DNA of 64,000 bases from Sclerodactyla briareus. Its lineage: Eukaryota > Echinodermata > Holothuroidea > Dendrochirotida > Sclerodactylidae. Both the position numbers and the translations under genes were made by a program. Below the pieces are notes generated by a model, which searched no databases, had not been told where the DNA came from, and saw only the letters and a list, made by a program, of their open reading frames with translations. The stretch is from contig JAODTK010004477.1 in assembly GCA_026419785.1 (NCBI GenBank), positions 682,001 through 746,000 of the forward strand. The letters run 5' to 3'. Positions 20,010-31,749 of this stretch are shown in pieces; position 1 is the stretch's first letter, and each line of letters opens with the position of its first letter.

Positions 20010-22345
20010 GTTATGAAGTTTAATTCGGCAGTGTCAAGATTTTCCGCTTTATACTTTAAAAGGCGATCGCCCTCGGTGTCTCGCTGGTTGCGCGACAGTG
20101 ATTACTTCTGTTATCACCATGCAAACAATACAAGGCATTCCAGATGGTGCGTTAAGATTTCGGTATTAGCATTGAACAGAAACAGCCTACTAAATCAGTG
20201 ACCAATTTAAAGTCGTAGACTGACTATTTGACGTGTCTGCCTAAAGAGTAAAGTTATGTGGAATGTGGACTATGTAATTTAGACACGATAGCCAACGAAG
20301 ATTCCATTGACCCCAAAAAACCTGGACAAGTCTCTACGAGCCACCCTAACTGATAGAGCGTGATGTGTCGAGAATCATTAAACGGTTAATCGCAAAAAAA
20401 TTGCATGTTTGCATTAATCGCGATTATCACGCGCGTGAGTTGAATGATCAGAACTAAAGAAAAAAGTTCCAGATCAACACAATTGTTAAATCTAGAAGAA
20501 TACAAGGTTATGCTCTAGATGTCATCTCTTAAGTTTCAATTCCAAGCCAACAAGAGAATATCAATGGGAGAAAATGAAGCAGGAGACTATTAATACAATT
20601 CAAAAACTTGTATTTATTAAACTAAATAAACTCGTAAATGGTTCTGAAAACAGACTGAATTGACGTTTCGGCACTTTGATCTTAACATCATGCAAAGGCA
20701 GGGTATTCTCACCCCTAAGGCCGCTGATTTAGCGATCTTGCAAGATAGTATCTGACCGGCAGCCTTTGAGAAAAAAAATACATTGAGACAATAATCTAGT
20801 AGACAAGGGCGAACCACGGATGAAAGTTGGGGGTCAGAGGAATAAAAAATAAACGAAGCGGCAATCGATTCTGCAAGAGCAATTTTTTGTAGCAAAAGAG
20901 TAGCAGGGCACGACAGGAAACCGGTTCAACAGTATACAATAACAGGCATGGCCATGCATACTTCTCGCCGTTCCCCATCGAAATACGGCCACTAACTGCC
21001 CAGTAAATTTTTCACACATGCCAGTAGCAGCGCTACTACATAGCCAGCCTATTAATTGCACTGGGGAGCCAGGGGAATCCACTGCCCGTGTTAACTTATT
21101 CTATTTCAGGAAAAAATCGCAGGTTTTCTCACGACTGATAACACGTCCTGTAACCGTTATTGACGTGCGAGATTTATATTTCATGAAGAGAACTTTGGGG
21201 CTTATTTGATATATAATTCCCGTTTTTGTACTTCCTATGGATACTGAACAATCGTGAATTAAAATTAAACCAAAAAACTTTCGTAACTCCAGTTCGTATA
21301 AACCATTACATAAGCACGCACACGTGTGACGGGGAGTAATTATGTTACAAACTATTACCAGGATTCTCACTGACAGGCATACAGGGCCGCTGATTCGTGA
21401 GACACAAGGTAGTGGCCAATATCTGGCCGAATGTGGGAAGTCCACGGGATTAAATAGCAAACACTGCAGTGTCGCAATCGGAGGCATCGCGTATCAGTGT
21501 AATTTGGACAAATATTAGCCATTATTCGCGGTCAGCGCGGGCGGTACAAAATAAATCGGCGAATATGATGACTTTATGACGAAACGAGCGGGTCTATGAA
21601 AAAATGAATTAATTTAAATTTTAGCATTAAGGTAGTATAAATTAAAGATAGACTGGCAGAAAAAGTGGGAAAATGGTCAAATGGATGGGAAATTCGAGAG
21701 AACGGAGGAATGAGATTAATGCAAGTAACTTTTGGTAAACATGTATTTCATGTGCGATCGTAGCGATCCCTACCACCGGTCACAGCACTTACTAACTGAA
21801 CTCATTCCAATTGTTTACTGCCCATTTAACAAAACTTAGAAAAATTGCATAATGCATTGCAAATATTACATTTAATGACCTAAGTACCTTCACGGTGTTA
21901 AAATTTGATCAGGATCAAAGGTGTAACCATCTCCACCAAGTTCATGAGGATTCAAACACCAATTTTAAAATATGCATAAATTATGATAATTAGGACTAAG
22001 GTAAATGCGAATAGTACATTGAAGGACATTGGGGACCTTTCATATGTTAAAAATTCATTGGACTATCGATAAACCGTCAAAATCAACGAAAACGTCAAAA
22101 TATCGCAGGAAGAAAACTAGAAAATGTCGGACGGGTTAACCGGGTTGGTTAAAACGGGTAAACCGCCCGACGTATATATCCCGCATCTCTAATTCAAGAA
22201 ATTTGTTGAACAGAAACCGGCAAGATTCGTGGAAAGAAAGACATTTATATGACTTGTGAAGCTACAACGTGTACAGGTAAATGGGGGCTTCCATGAAGCA
22301 CTTGTTAATTGTATGAGGCACCCCTACAGCCCCCGGACAAGGTGC
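20010..22345. other. Unassigned sequence with hAT-style fragments
   Basis: Around 20390-20435 an AATCGC-type palindrome (TAATCGCGATTA) resembles the inner part of non-autonomous hAT elements, but no paired ends are visible. At 22150-22190 the words GGGTTAACCGGGTTGGTT and CCCGCATCTCTA resemble a right-hand transposon end whose left partner I could not find. Minus-strand frames at 20617-21487 have no recognisable motif. Confidence 0.3.
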
Positions 22346-22349
22346 GTCC

Positions 22350-24010
22350 TTAAAAAGCACATTTATTAAGATCGACCTTAACACATGGCCACCAGACAGA
22401 GGTCAAATTCAGGTCAGAGGTCACACACATGAAGGTCAACAATTATAGCAAAATGGGGAAAAACCAGCCTTCGCAGATATTCAATCTCCCGATTATAGCC
22501 AAAAAACAGTTTTTGACCCCTGACTGACCCCGAATGACCTTAATGATATGACAGTTTTTATGAGAATGTTACTCTCCAGTGAGACATACACTCCTAGGAG
22601 CATTTGCATTCTGATAAACACTCAAGTGCCATTGCCGAAAAAGTACTAAAATCAGTTTTTGACCCCTAAGTGACCTTTAATGACCTCAATTGACATGGCG
22701 GGTTTTATGAGAATTGTTAAAATCCATGTGATGCATCCCACCCTAGAAGCATATCTGCCATTCCAAGGACATGTTCAATGTTATTGCGAAAAAGGTATAA
22801 AATGAACGTTGACCCCTTGTAACTACCAAAGTAAATGTTCGATCGAAGGGGAGTTGTTTCCTTCTCCATAAAGAACACAAAGCTCAATCACATTATCCAA
22901 CATAACCAGTTTTTTTTTTTTTGGCCGTTATCCTTAAATAAGCACATTTATCAGATCGACTCACCCACATGGACCACCCGAAGAGATCAAATTCAGGTCA
23001 GGGTCACACACATGCAGGTCAACAATTATAGCAGAATGGTGAACCCTACACACGACTTGCAGATAGATATTCATCTCCGATATAGCCAAAACCCCAGTTT
23101 GACCCCCTAAGCGACCTCGAAGACCTTTAATGATATGACAGATTATATGAGGAATTGGGACTTCCATGGATACATACACTCCTAGGAGCATCTTGCATTA
23201 TGATGAACACACCCAGTGCTATTGGCGTAAAAAGTACTAAAATCAGTTTTTGACCCCTAAGTGACCTTCAATGACCTCAATGACATGGCGGGTTTTCATT
23301 GAAAATTGTTCATCCCATTGATTTGCATCCATCCTAGAAGCCTATTGCATTCCAAGGAACATGTCCAATGTTATGCGAAAAAGGTATAAAATGACTTTGA
23401 CCCCTTGTAACTAACAAAGTAAGTATCCGATCGAAGTGGCAGTTGTTTATCTCCATATAAGCACACAAAAGACAATCACATATCCAAAAAAATAACAGTT
23501 TCTATTTTTTTTGGCACCGTAACTCCTTCTCACCCCCAAAAGCACATTATTCCAAGATGAGCCTTTAACACATGACCACACGACAGAGTCAAATTCAGGT
23601 CAGAGGTCACACACACTGCCAGGTCAACAATTATATCACACGGGAACCATCCAGCCTTGAGATAGTCAATTCTACCGATTAAGCAAAAAACAGTTTTTGA
23701 CCCATAAGTGACCCCGAATGACCTTTAATGATATGCCAGTTTATATGAGAAATTGTTACTCTCAAGTGATACATCCACTCTAGAGCATTTGCATTCTGAT
23801 GAACACACCCAGTGCTATTGCCGGAAAAAGTACTAAAATCAGTTTTTTTACCCCTAAGGTGACCTTTATTAATGCCCTTCATGACATGGCTGAGGGTTTT
23901 ATGAAAAAGGTTACACTCAGTGATGCATCCACTCCTAGAAGCATATTGCATTCCATGAACAACATGTTCAATGTTATTGCGAAAAAAAGTATTAAACTCA
24001 TCATTTGAAC
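22350..24010. repeat. Higher-order tandem repeat, three units of about 600 bp
   Basis: Three units follow one another (about 22350-22935, 22935-23535 and 23535-24010, the last shorter). Each starts near AAAGCACATTTATTAAGAT and runs through GGTCAAATTCAGGTCAGAGG, CAGTTTTTGACCCCTAAGTG, GTACTAAAATCAG and GCGAAAAAGGTATAAAATG. Inside each unit a subunit of about 180 bp (CAGTTTTTGACCC...) is itself repeated. Copies differ by many single-base indels. The second subunits contain TGACCT-4nt-TGACCT direct repeats (22671-22686, 23262-23277). No coding frame is supported. Confidence 0.85.
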
Positions 24011-24059
24011 TGATCAGGACAACTAATAGCCAATTAGTCCACAAATTAACCCCAGTGAT

Positions 24060-24700
24060 CTCTTGCTTGCTATGAATAAATTTCAATAGGGATGGAGTAG
24101 GTCCTAGTCACAAAGTTTCGTCAAAATCCCCAAAAGTTGAGAAAAAATAATTGCATCAAATATTCTATTATGCTAACGAATATGTAAAATAAGCACACAT
24201 AATGACCTTCAGTGATTTCAACGGGCAATGAATAAATTTATCGGCGACTGTTAGAAGGTCTACTCACCAAGTTTTGTGAGAATCACCAAGTTTATAATTT
24301 GCCTAATTGCTAATTGGGCCAACTATTATGCAATTAGTCAGCAAGAGGGACTCCAGGTGACCTCGGACACTTATGAAAATGCATCGGCATGATAGTTGGC
24401 CTATTCACCAAGTTTCTGAAAACATCCAAATGAAGTGGAAATATCACATACATTATGCTATAATTAGGCTAATGGCCAAAGAAAATGCACAACACTGACC
24501 TCGGATGACTTGAAATTGCGCCATGTTTTTCGGCTAAAACAACTACCCACAACCCCCACGTTTCGTGTAAATCGCACAGAACCCTGAAAAGTTTGCGAAA
24601 AAACCGCAAAATAGAGGACAGCAAATATACGATATAGCCCCAATTCGAACTATCGAGATTTTCTCCTACGGGACATGTGTCCAGTTGGGCCAATCGGATA
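24060..24700. repeat. Degenerate tandem repeat, about 150 bp unit
   Basis: Repeating elements include a TGACCTCGGATGACTT-like word, 'CACCAAGTTT(C/T)GTGA', and a GCTAATTAGG/ATTATGC word. Related sequence recurs at 52600-53110 and 59610-59760, so this is a dispersed family, often ending near GCGGACATGTGTAC words. Confidence 0.6.
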
Positions 24701-24737
24701 AAGTGTTAAAGAATGAGAGCGCAACGCCCTAAGTCCG

Positions 24738-24775
24738 GTGGCGGCGGGAGGCGGAGACGGAGACGGCGGGACCAC
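24738..24775 (+). other. G-rich purine tract, possible G-quadruplex
   Basis: GGTGGCGGCGGGAGGCGG is followed by GAGACGGAGACGGCGGG, giving closely spaced GG/GGG runs on the plus strand in an AT-rich context. A two-layer quadruplex is conceivable. It probably belongs to the dispersed repeat that surrounds it. Confidence 0.35.
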
Positions 24776-25109
24776 GGCCAAAACCATAATATCCAGAACA
24801 CTTACAGTGTTGCGGGGATAAAGTATGCAAAATAAACTACTTAATTAGCATATATCATGCCAGGAATCTAATCAGTCGTGACCTTCATAGTTGTTATATA
24901 CTCCGAACGGCAAATCACCATTGCTCTACCGACAAAAGATATCTTGTACACAAATCTCCCGGGCCAAGTTCATTAAATATCAAATTTATGCAACTGAGTA
25001 TGGTCTTTCGGTACGGGAAGTGGATGCACCTCGGCAACTCTCCACCGTGCACCTCCACAAAAAAGGCCCAGCATGATTGCTTTCATTCATTCACGGTCAG
25101 AGATATCGA

Positions 25110-25160
25110 ACCGCACATACGGACAGACAGACAAGACGGACGGACAGACACCCACACAAC
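25110..25160. repeat. ACGGACAGAC-type terminal microsatellite
   Basis: CGGACAGACAGAC and GACGGACGGACAG words occur at the edge of degenerate repeats here, near 53255-53295 and, weakly, at 44380-44400. They mark one end of a dispersed repeat family. Confidence 0.5.
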
Positions 25161-25169
25161 AAAAGGGAC

Positions 25170-25725
25170 ACTAGGTTCTCTCCTTGAAACAAAGTTCAGG
25201 CGAGACAAAAGCAGAAAATAGCATTTTCCCCTCTGTACAAAACTAATGTGCACGCCTGAAAGAGCCAGAATTACATCTAGAAAGCAGAAACTTCTTGACT
25301 CCATAATTCAGGTACAAAGACCTCTCTACGTATATAGACCCTCATTTTTGCTTCACCGCACTCTAGGTTACTGGCCCCTCAATAGAGATTTCATTTAGCG
25401 CACTTCTAGTGGATCAAAAGTCCAGCAGTCAGTCTGTCACACAATTCTTTTCTTCAAGTGAGAAAAGGACATACTCCACCTGCCCTCTAATTTGCAAGCA
25501 TGTTGATTTCCATATTATAGTATGACTAGCCCCTTTATCCTCCTTTGTGACCATGACAGCATACTGACAGCAAACAGTTCCCTCAGCCCTCATCCAGTGC
25601 CAACTTTACTTTCTTAGATTCTTTCACTGAGGAAGGCGGACTAACTATGTTGGAAGATGAGTCGACAAACACATGTTAATGCCTCATTGACAAGCTCTGC
25701 AGAAGGTTGTTCCATCCTTGCTCAC
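25170..25725. other. Unassigned sequence
   Basis: I see no gene, RNA or element end here. Confidence 0.4.
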
Positions 25726-26157
25726 CTAGTCTGCGTTAAGACGATTTGATTGTTTTAAGCGCTTCTTGAACTGGATGGTTTCTAGCTGTTACCACAAAAA
25801 TATGCAGCCCGACTGGCTGAAATACTCGTCTTTCCAAATTACAAAAATGTGGGAGTGGTCATGTGAGAAGAATCATGTTTGAATTGTCAAACTGTCTGAA
25901 CCCATCCTCGAGTCACGTGTAGTAAACATCTGTACAGTCCATCATTCACAGACATATTTGAATATCCTGAGCGGGGGTTGTTCCCTATCATGTTTGATTG
26001 CCTCCCTCCAATTGCAGGAATTGCAATTTTGGCACAAGAACGATGACGTATACAAACACACGAACACGTGACGGCGCACTGCAGAAATTCGCAGTGTGTA
26101 ATCATAAAGCAGCAGGTAATCGGGATCTCAAGTAACATCGTCTTAACACAAGACTAG
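25726..26157. mobile_element. Short inverted-repeat element, about 430 bp
   Basis: The left end CTAGTCTGCGTTAAGACGAT (25726-25745) is inverted at the right end (26137-26157, ATCGTCTTAACACAAGACTAG), with one indel and one mismatch. TGCTCA occurs just outside each end (TTGCTCAC and TGCTCATC), a possible target duplication, though the exact ends are ambiguous. There is no transposase frame. It is probably a non-autonomous DNA transposon. Confidence 0.55.
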
Positions 26158-26774
26158 TGCTCATCCTATGATCGTCTCTGGTAGAATGAGGGCACTGACA
26201 GGCTTGTGATTTCTTGTATTCCCCCAACTTACCTGGTTTTTTTCATGTCTACGAACTAGGACAACAACCTTTTCATGCTTCCACAACACCCCCCTCTATT
26301 TAGCCTATCATTCCAATTCTGGCAATTTCTACTCTCCCCATCTGCCACCCTATCCTTCCTCGGTATTATAGACTAACTAAGGGGGGTGTTGTGTAAGTCC
26401 TGAGAGGTTGAGGAGAGAAGGTAACTGCTTGACCAATAGTAAATTTTCTTGAATCACAGTAGCTTGTATACAATTCCTAGCAACATCATGGTGACTCCCT
26501 TACTATGAATGTCGCCATATACACATAATGAAAGGAGCCATCATTAGCTGACATCCAAATCGATCCATGATAACCACCGTTTCCTGGGAACACCTCCCCA
26601 AAATCCCTGCAAACAGAAGATAGATAAATGATCCAACATACACAACATATTCAGGAGATGGCTGCAGAGCTGATCGTGAAATGTAGGATGCCGCACAACT
26701 GAGAGAAATGTGGTCAACAGGAATATTCCGGCCTGCTGTAGGTGCTGTCTGATGCAGAGGTTGGGAATACCCTT

Positions 26775-27565
26775 CAATCAGGCATTAGATTAGCACCAGA
26801 AAGTCATTATTACTTGTACAGGGGATTAATTATATTAGTCAACCAGGAATTCATTATTATTAGTACAGGTGAGTCATTAGTATTAGCACCAGGTGATTCC
26901 ATTAGTATTAGTACCAGTGGGTTATTAGAATTAGCACTATGGTAGTCAGTATTAGTCCAAGGTAGAGATAGAAGCATTATGGTCCAGTACAAGGAATCAG
27001 TAGAATTAGTACTAGGGGGTAGTAGATTAGTACCAAGGGATTCATTGTTATCAGTACAAGGGGAGTCATTAGTATCAGTACCAGGATTCATTAGTATTAG
27101 TTCCAGGGGAGTCACTCTCATCATGTACAAGAAGGAGTATTTTAGTATTAGCACAAGGGGAGTTATAAGTATTGTAACAGGGGAGTCATTATTATCAGTA
27201 CAAGGGGAGTCATTAGAATAAGTACCAGGAGTCATTAGTATTAGTACCAGGGAAGTCATTGGGATAAGTACCAAGGAAGTCATTATTATCAGTACAAGGG
27301 GAGTCATTAGTATTAGAACCAGAGGGATCATTAGTATTAGTACCAAGTGAGTCATTATTATCAGTACAAGGGGAGTCATTAGAATAAGTACCAGGAGTCA
27401 TTAGTATTAGTACCAGGGAAGTCATTGGGATAAGTACCAAGGAAGTCATTATTATCAGTATAAGAGGAGTCATTAGTATTAGAACCAGAGGGATCATTAG
27501 TATTAGTACCAAGTGAGTCATTATTATCAGTACAAGAGGAGTCAATAATATTAGTTAGTACCAGG
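26775..27565. repeat. Tandem array, about 21 bp unit with 166 bp higher-order period
   Basis: The unit resembles GTCATTAGTATTAGTACCAG with variants. From about 27213 the array repeats almost perfectly every 166 bp, or eight basic units (27213-27379 and 27379-27545). Minus-strand frames of 71-189 codons run through it with repeated Thr-Asn-Asp-Ser and Leu-Val-Leu-Ile words. They are products of the repeat, since all three frames give such strings, and I do not call them genes. Confidence 0.9.
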
Positions 27566-27656
27566 AAGTAATGCCCACTTTTGAGCTCATCCAAGATTTC
27601 ACTAGAGCGGACATGTGTACTGAGTTTCAGATCAATCGGCCACCCCTGCTACCCAC

Positions 27657-29100
27657 CAGGGCCTTAGCCAGAGGGGCGTCTCACCGTCATTGAGACGGCC
27701 AGGACACTGACAGGGACAGCCGATTTTCTGTGAGACGGCCTTGAGACGGGGGGGGTCAACGATCTCCTCAGTCAGCATTGACATAGTTTATTTGACGCGC
27801 AGTGGGCATAATATGACATGCCAAGTTGCTTCAGTGGTTGAACCATGGGGGGGGGGCCTGGGGAGGCCTTGACCCCCCCCCAAACTCCCATCTGGCCCTC
27901 CCAGAAAATTTCAGAGATATGGGTCAAAAAGGTCAAATATTACTGACGATGAAACCCAAATTTCCTTGCTTGAGTCCTGATAAAAAAAAGTTGTCCATAG
28001 AACATAGAACGCTAGCCTCTAATGGTAAAACTTCGATCTTGGGCCATTCTTTAGGCCCAGAAAGTACCATTTTCAGTTCAGAGGGTGCCAAAAACCATGT
28101 TTTTCTCTGACGCTCCCAGGCCTTTTAGTGGCGCGGATCGTATAATTTATATAGATAGTCGCCGTGTTACAAGTCTGAACGTGCGTAGAGCAGCAAGTTA
28201 ATTGGAACGTCACAACAAGGATGCAGCAGCAACTCCTGGGGAACTTGATGTGTAATTGTGATAGGCCTATATGCTCAATGTTTCAAAATATTGTTCCCAG
28301 AAATCAAACCAGCTATGTTTTCCAGTAAAGATAAAACTTCGATCTTGGGCCAGTGTGCTCGCTGGTCCTTTTATGCCCAGGAAGTGCCATTCCAGTGATC
28401 CAAGGGGTGCCAAAAACCAAACTTTTCTCGGACGCTATGCGCCACCTATAGCGGCGCTCCGCCCAGATGTTCTCGTCGCTCAATTGGAAAGATACATCCA
28501 GTCGGAATTTTAGACATTGACAACCCCCCCCCCCCCTCCAACATATGACCCTAGCTATGGCCATGCATAGTTGTCAAAACAAATTTGAGAGGATACACGA
28601 TGCATCAAGTTTTTGGGTATTATGTCGTCCCATCTGATATGTGTTATAACAGTGTGTTCGCTGGCCTTTTTAGGCCTAGGAAGTATTATTACAGGTTTTA
28701 AAGGGGAATATTTTCTCACTAATTGGGACATTAGGAACACGAGATCCACATTTAAGGACTTGGTATATGTAGCCCAAAACACTAAAAAGGGGCCATTTCC
28801 GGCTACCTGGGGGGTATGTAAATCCACAAATTTGCATGTACGATACGCGCCAAACCCATTTGGCGCAGCTAGTACATGTAGGCGGTTGTGCCCCAATAAA
28901 ACCTTGGTGGCCCCCCCAGATTGAAAAGGGTCTGGCTACGCCCCTGAGTTGCTTTCTTGACTCCACCAAAACTAGCGTCTTTCGGTCTCGATCCGCCCTC
29001 CGCACTGGTGCCCGCGATTTGCAAGTGCATCTGTGCTATAGTGATTTTCACATCGTTCACAAGTGAGACACCCTATTTCGAATTCCTGGCTGAGGCCCTG
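27657..29100. mobile_element. hAT-like non-autonomous element, interrupted by a second one
   Basis: The ends are CAGGGCCTTAGCCAG (27657 on) and the inverted CTGGCTGAGGCCCTG (to 29100). A perfect 8-bp target duplication CTACCCAC flanks it (27649-27656 and 29101-29108). Eight-bp duplications and CAGGG-type ends are hallmarks of the hAT superfamily. Without the insert at 27832-28946 it is about 320 bp, with no coding frame. A relative lies at 54277-54637 without that insert. Confidence 0.88.
27832..28946. mobile_element. Second hAT-like element nested in the first
   Basis: This 1115-bp segment is flanked by an 8-bp direct repeat AGTTGCTT (27824-27831 and 28947-28954). It begins CAGTGGTTGAACCATGGGG and ends GGGTCTGGCTACGCCCCTG, which inverts to CAGGGGCGTAGCCAG, a common hAT-type end. 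The related copy at 54277-54637 runs straight from CATGCCA into TTCTTGACTCC, confirming that this segment is an insertion. Inside it, a word group (CTTCGATCTTGGGCCA...GCCCAGGAAGT...GGGTGCCAAAAACCA) occurs at about 28030, 28335 and 28645, so it carries internal repeats of roughly 310 bp. No transposase is recognisable. Confidence 0.85.
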
Positions 29101-29109
29101 CTACCCACA

Positions 29110-30160
29110 TGTTCAAATTGGGACCTTTTGAGGTGACTTGTGACGGTGACGAGTGCTGTTTGTAGCAGCCCTACTAGGAAGTACCCACGATGAAGTGTTA
29201 TACGATCAAGTGCTTGCAGCATGTCTTAGATGTAGATACATGCTATATGAGCACTCAGATATCATATATTATTATTTATATTATATTGAAAATCACCAAG
29301 ATCAGCAGAGTTGGAGCAGGGCCTATCCATAGGTGTGCTCAAAGATGTATTGTGACTGCAACATATCATCATCCGACTATCGATCAGTGTGAAATAGATG
29401 TTTGGAGGCATTTGAAGGCTGTCAAGAGTTGATTCCTGCACAACATCTAGTATCCAGGTCTTCAATCAGCTGGCAAAGATGCATAAGTTGTTATTCAGCG
29501 TACTCAAGCAACCAAATAGAAAATATTCTAATATGGCCCACAAACTTACTGGAATGATTTGATGATTGATCGATTAATATTGGGAGAGGAACCTGAAATT
29601 TCTATATAATTGTTTCTCATAAATTCTTCAATGCATCTAACAACTCGATCGAGGTTTGAGTAATTCAAGAATGATGAGCTAAACAGCACAGAATTAGCGC
29701 AGCTGCATACTCGAGTAAGACCACTAACGTTTATAAAAAAATCTGATGGACTAAAATTGGAAATAAGGTACAAGAGTTATTTCAATTTAGTCAATATTTG
29801 GCTCAAAGTTTACTGATTAGCGTAGAACATATGGTAGGCTTGAGGATTGTCCTTAATTCCGAAATCAAGAAGTTTTCAGTTGTGCAAGATTTTAATGTTT
29901 GTATTTGACCCAGAACTCATAACCCTTGTGTATTCAAATGAATGTAGCATTTCATTGTGGTGGCTAATGTATTTTCTCAAAAGAATTAGGAGTCTCTGGA
30001 CTCGGGCTGACAGGAGTCAACCAAAGTTCATGTTATCATTATCTGCATTACTTTAGATATTGATCCATGACAGCCTTATTTTAAAATGATGACAGTGTGG
30101 GTGAGCTAAATTTCTAACCAATCTGGTTTAACAAGCTGTGACCATCATCTTCTTTACTGT
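29110..30160. other. Unassigned AT-rich sequence
   Basis: Only short frames occur, with no motif and no element boundaries visible. Confidence 0.4.
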
Positions 30161-30167
30161 ATTTTAA

Positions 30168-30300
30168 TAATCAGGTGGACTGCCGAAGAGATCCTCACCT
30201 TTATCTTGTACGCCCTCTTGAAGCCACTGGCAAAGACGCCGCTGACCGGAGCGTACCTAAGCAAACATCGACATGACAAAGGCATGCAGCTGTATGGGCA
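30168..30300 (+). other. Possible exon, strand uncertain
   Basis: A GC-rich island follows a splice-acceptor-like TAATAATCAG. The plus frame reads WTAEEILTFILYALLKPLAK, then TPLTGAYLSKHR, with G/C-ending codons. On the minus strand the same island gives YAPVSGVFASGFKRAYKIK between CTTAG and AAAG|GTGAGG, which is also plausible. I recognise no family on either strand. Confidence 0.25.
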
Positions 30301-30564
30301 TGAATTCAATGCTTGTCCAGTTATACCAATCTGAAGGGGAGATGAACAAAAATAGTTATGAGTGGTCATGACAATGAGTGGGGGTTACGTAGTTTTTATA
30401 ATCACCTCATTTAACCATCTGTTTTCTTGTAAGGAGTGCTTGGTGGCAGGGTTATCGAACCTAAAGGATACTGCACTCATTGTTTAGCTGCGAGTGAGGC
30501 TATGAGTAACAACACAACTGCATTTTATATGTCAGATTGGAGTTTACAATTTGATTTGATTTTG

Positions 30565-31030
30565 ATGGTTTCAGGTAGCCAATTAATGCTCATCAAGGTA
30601 CCCTGGCCCCATTGATAGTGGATGAGCGCTGGCGACAACTCGTCTTCTTTCTCAACTAGTCGCAGATAATATTGAGACAGTGGTGTAATCAATCCTAACC
30701 TGCTCCTGGGGCTGCAATTCTACGACCCCTTCAAAAGGATGATCAGTGAAACCCAGGATCCGACAACTCTCTCGGAAGCTGGAGAGCAGAAAATTCACGT
30801 GACTGCTTACTGAAGACTGACAACCGCTGCAATTGATGCAATATCGAAAACAAACCCAGAAACCCATGCACAATTCCACTGCACAAGACCAAGACCTAGC
30901 CCATCGCAACTGCAAGTACCGCCACCTAGGGAAAAATGCCCGGTGACTGCTTGGAATTCAAACCTGGAATGTTTGCTAGCCACGTGTCACTGATAACACT
31001 CTGCCGTTCTCCCACCCTTCAATAGTCACA
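30565..31030 (-). mobile_element. tRNA-derived SINE, copy 1
   Basis: Read on the minus strand, a tRNA-like head carries an A-box-like GGCAGAGTGTTATC (about 31004-30983) and a B-box-like AGGTTTGAATTCC (30965-30952). The body aligns over its whole length with the plus-strand copy at 49240-49715 and ends TTAATTGGCTACCTGAAACC followed by an AAATCAAATC tail. The central GGGGTCGTAGAA word corresponds to GGATGGGACGTAAA in the other copy. The head, body and shared 3' end identify a SINE of about 470 bp. Frames and acceptor-like sites inside it are incidental. Confidence 0.75.
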
Positions 31031-31039
31031 TTAACATTA

Positions 31040-31280
31040 CTTTTACGATAGTTAGTCTATATTTGTTACACAGTAGTAGTAGTTGGTTGAGTCTCGTCTT
31101 TCCGACATGCTCAGTGATCAATCCCCGCCACGTATCACGATCTAGCGCAGGGTTTATTGCTTCCTCGAAACTGTTAATGTTGATGTCCCCTGAATTGCGA
31201 TTTGAAATTTCCGAGCAAAGTAGTCACAGGTCTCCCAACTATTTGTTACATCAGGGTCATCAAATCCTAAGACTAAATTC
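31040..31280. other. Unassigned sequence
   Basis: Nothing definable is seen between the SINE head and the tandem repeats. Confidence 0.4.
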
Positions 31281-31284
31281 CGCT

Positions 31285-31745
31285 GATGTCAAACATGGAT
31301 GACCTCTGACCTCCTAATTCTTAACATCCCACACTTTTCAATGGACAATGATAATAATGACCAGCTTCCATGATATCCGATCAAATGTGCAGAAGTTGAT
31401 GACCGTTCAAACAAACTGACTGGTAATGACCCCACAAACCCTTTGACCTCAAATTCCTGACTACCCCTCATGTAACGTTAATCAGTGATAATTACTAACC
31501 TTCATGATCCCTCCCATGTATTCCACAGGAGTTGAAAAGGGCTTGACGTTTCAAACAAAATAGCTGGATTTGACCCCTAAATGGCCTTTGAACTCAAACT
31601 TCATGAACACCCAAAAATGAACTATATCTATTCCATAGGAGTAGAAGTCACTTGACCCTCCAACCAATACAGCCCAAACTGACCCTGAGATGACCGTTGA
31701 CCTCAAATTTCTGAACACCCCATATAAACCATTAGTCAATAATTA
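31285..31745. repeat. Degenerate tandem repeat, about 115-140 bp, TGACCT-rich
   Basis: Roughly four units share the order TTGACCTCAAATT, CTGA-ACACCC, then TATTCCA(C/T)AGGAGT and GA-CGTTCAAACAAA. A TGACCTCTGACCT direct repeat with one-base spacing lies at 31300-31312. A related piece may lie near 33380-33530. Confidence 0.65.
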
Positions 31746-31749
31746 ATAC

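Noticed and set aside
22150..22200. CCCGCATCTCTA as a right-hand hAT end
   Set aside because: No matching TAGAGATGCGGG left end was found within a reasonable distance and no target duplication could be checked, so no element is called.
26810..27594. Long minus-strand frames of up to 189 codons with repeating Thr-Asn-Asp-Ser or Leu-Val-Leu-Ile words
   Set aside because: They are translations of the 21-bp tandem repeat, and several frames give comparable strings.
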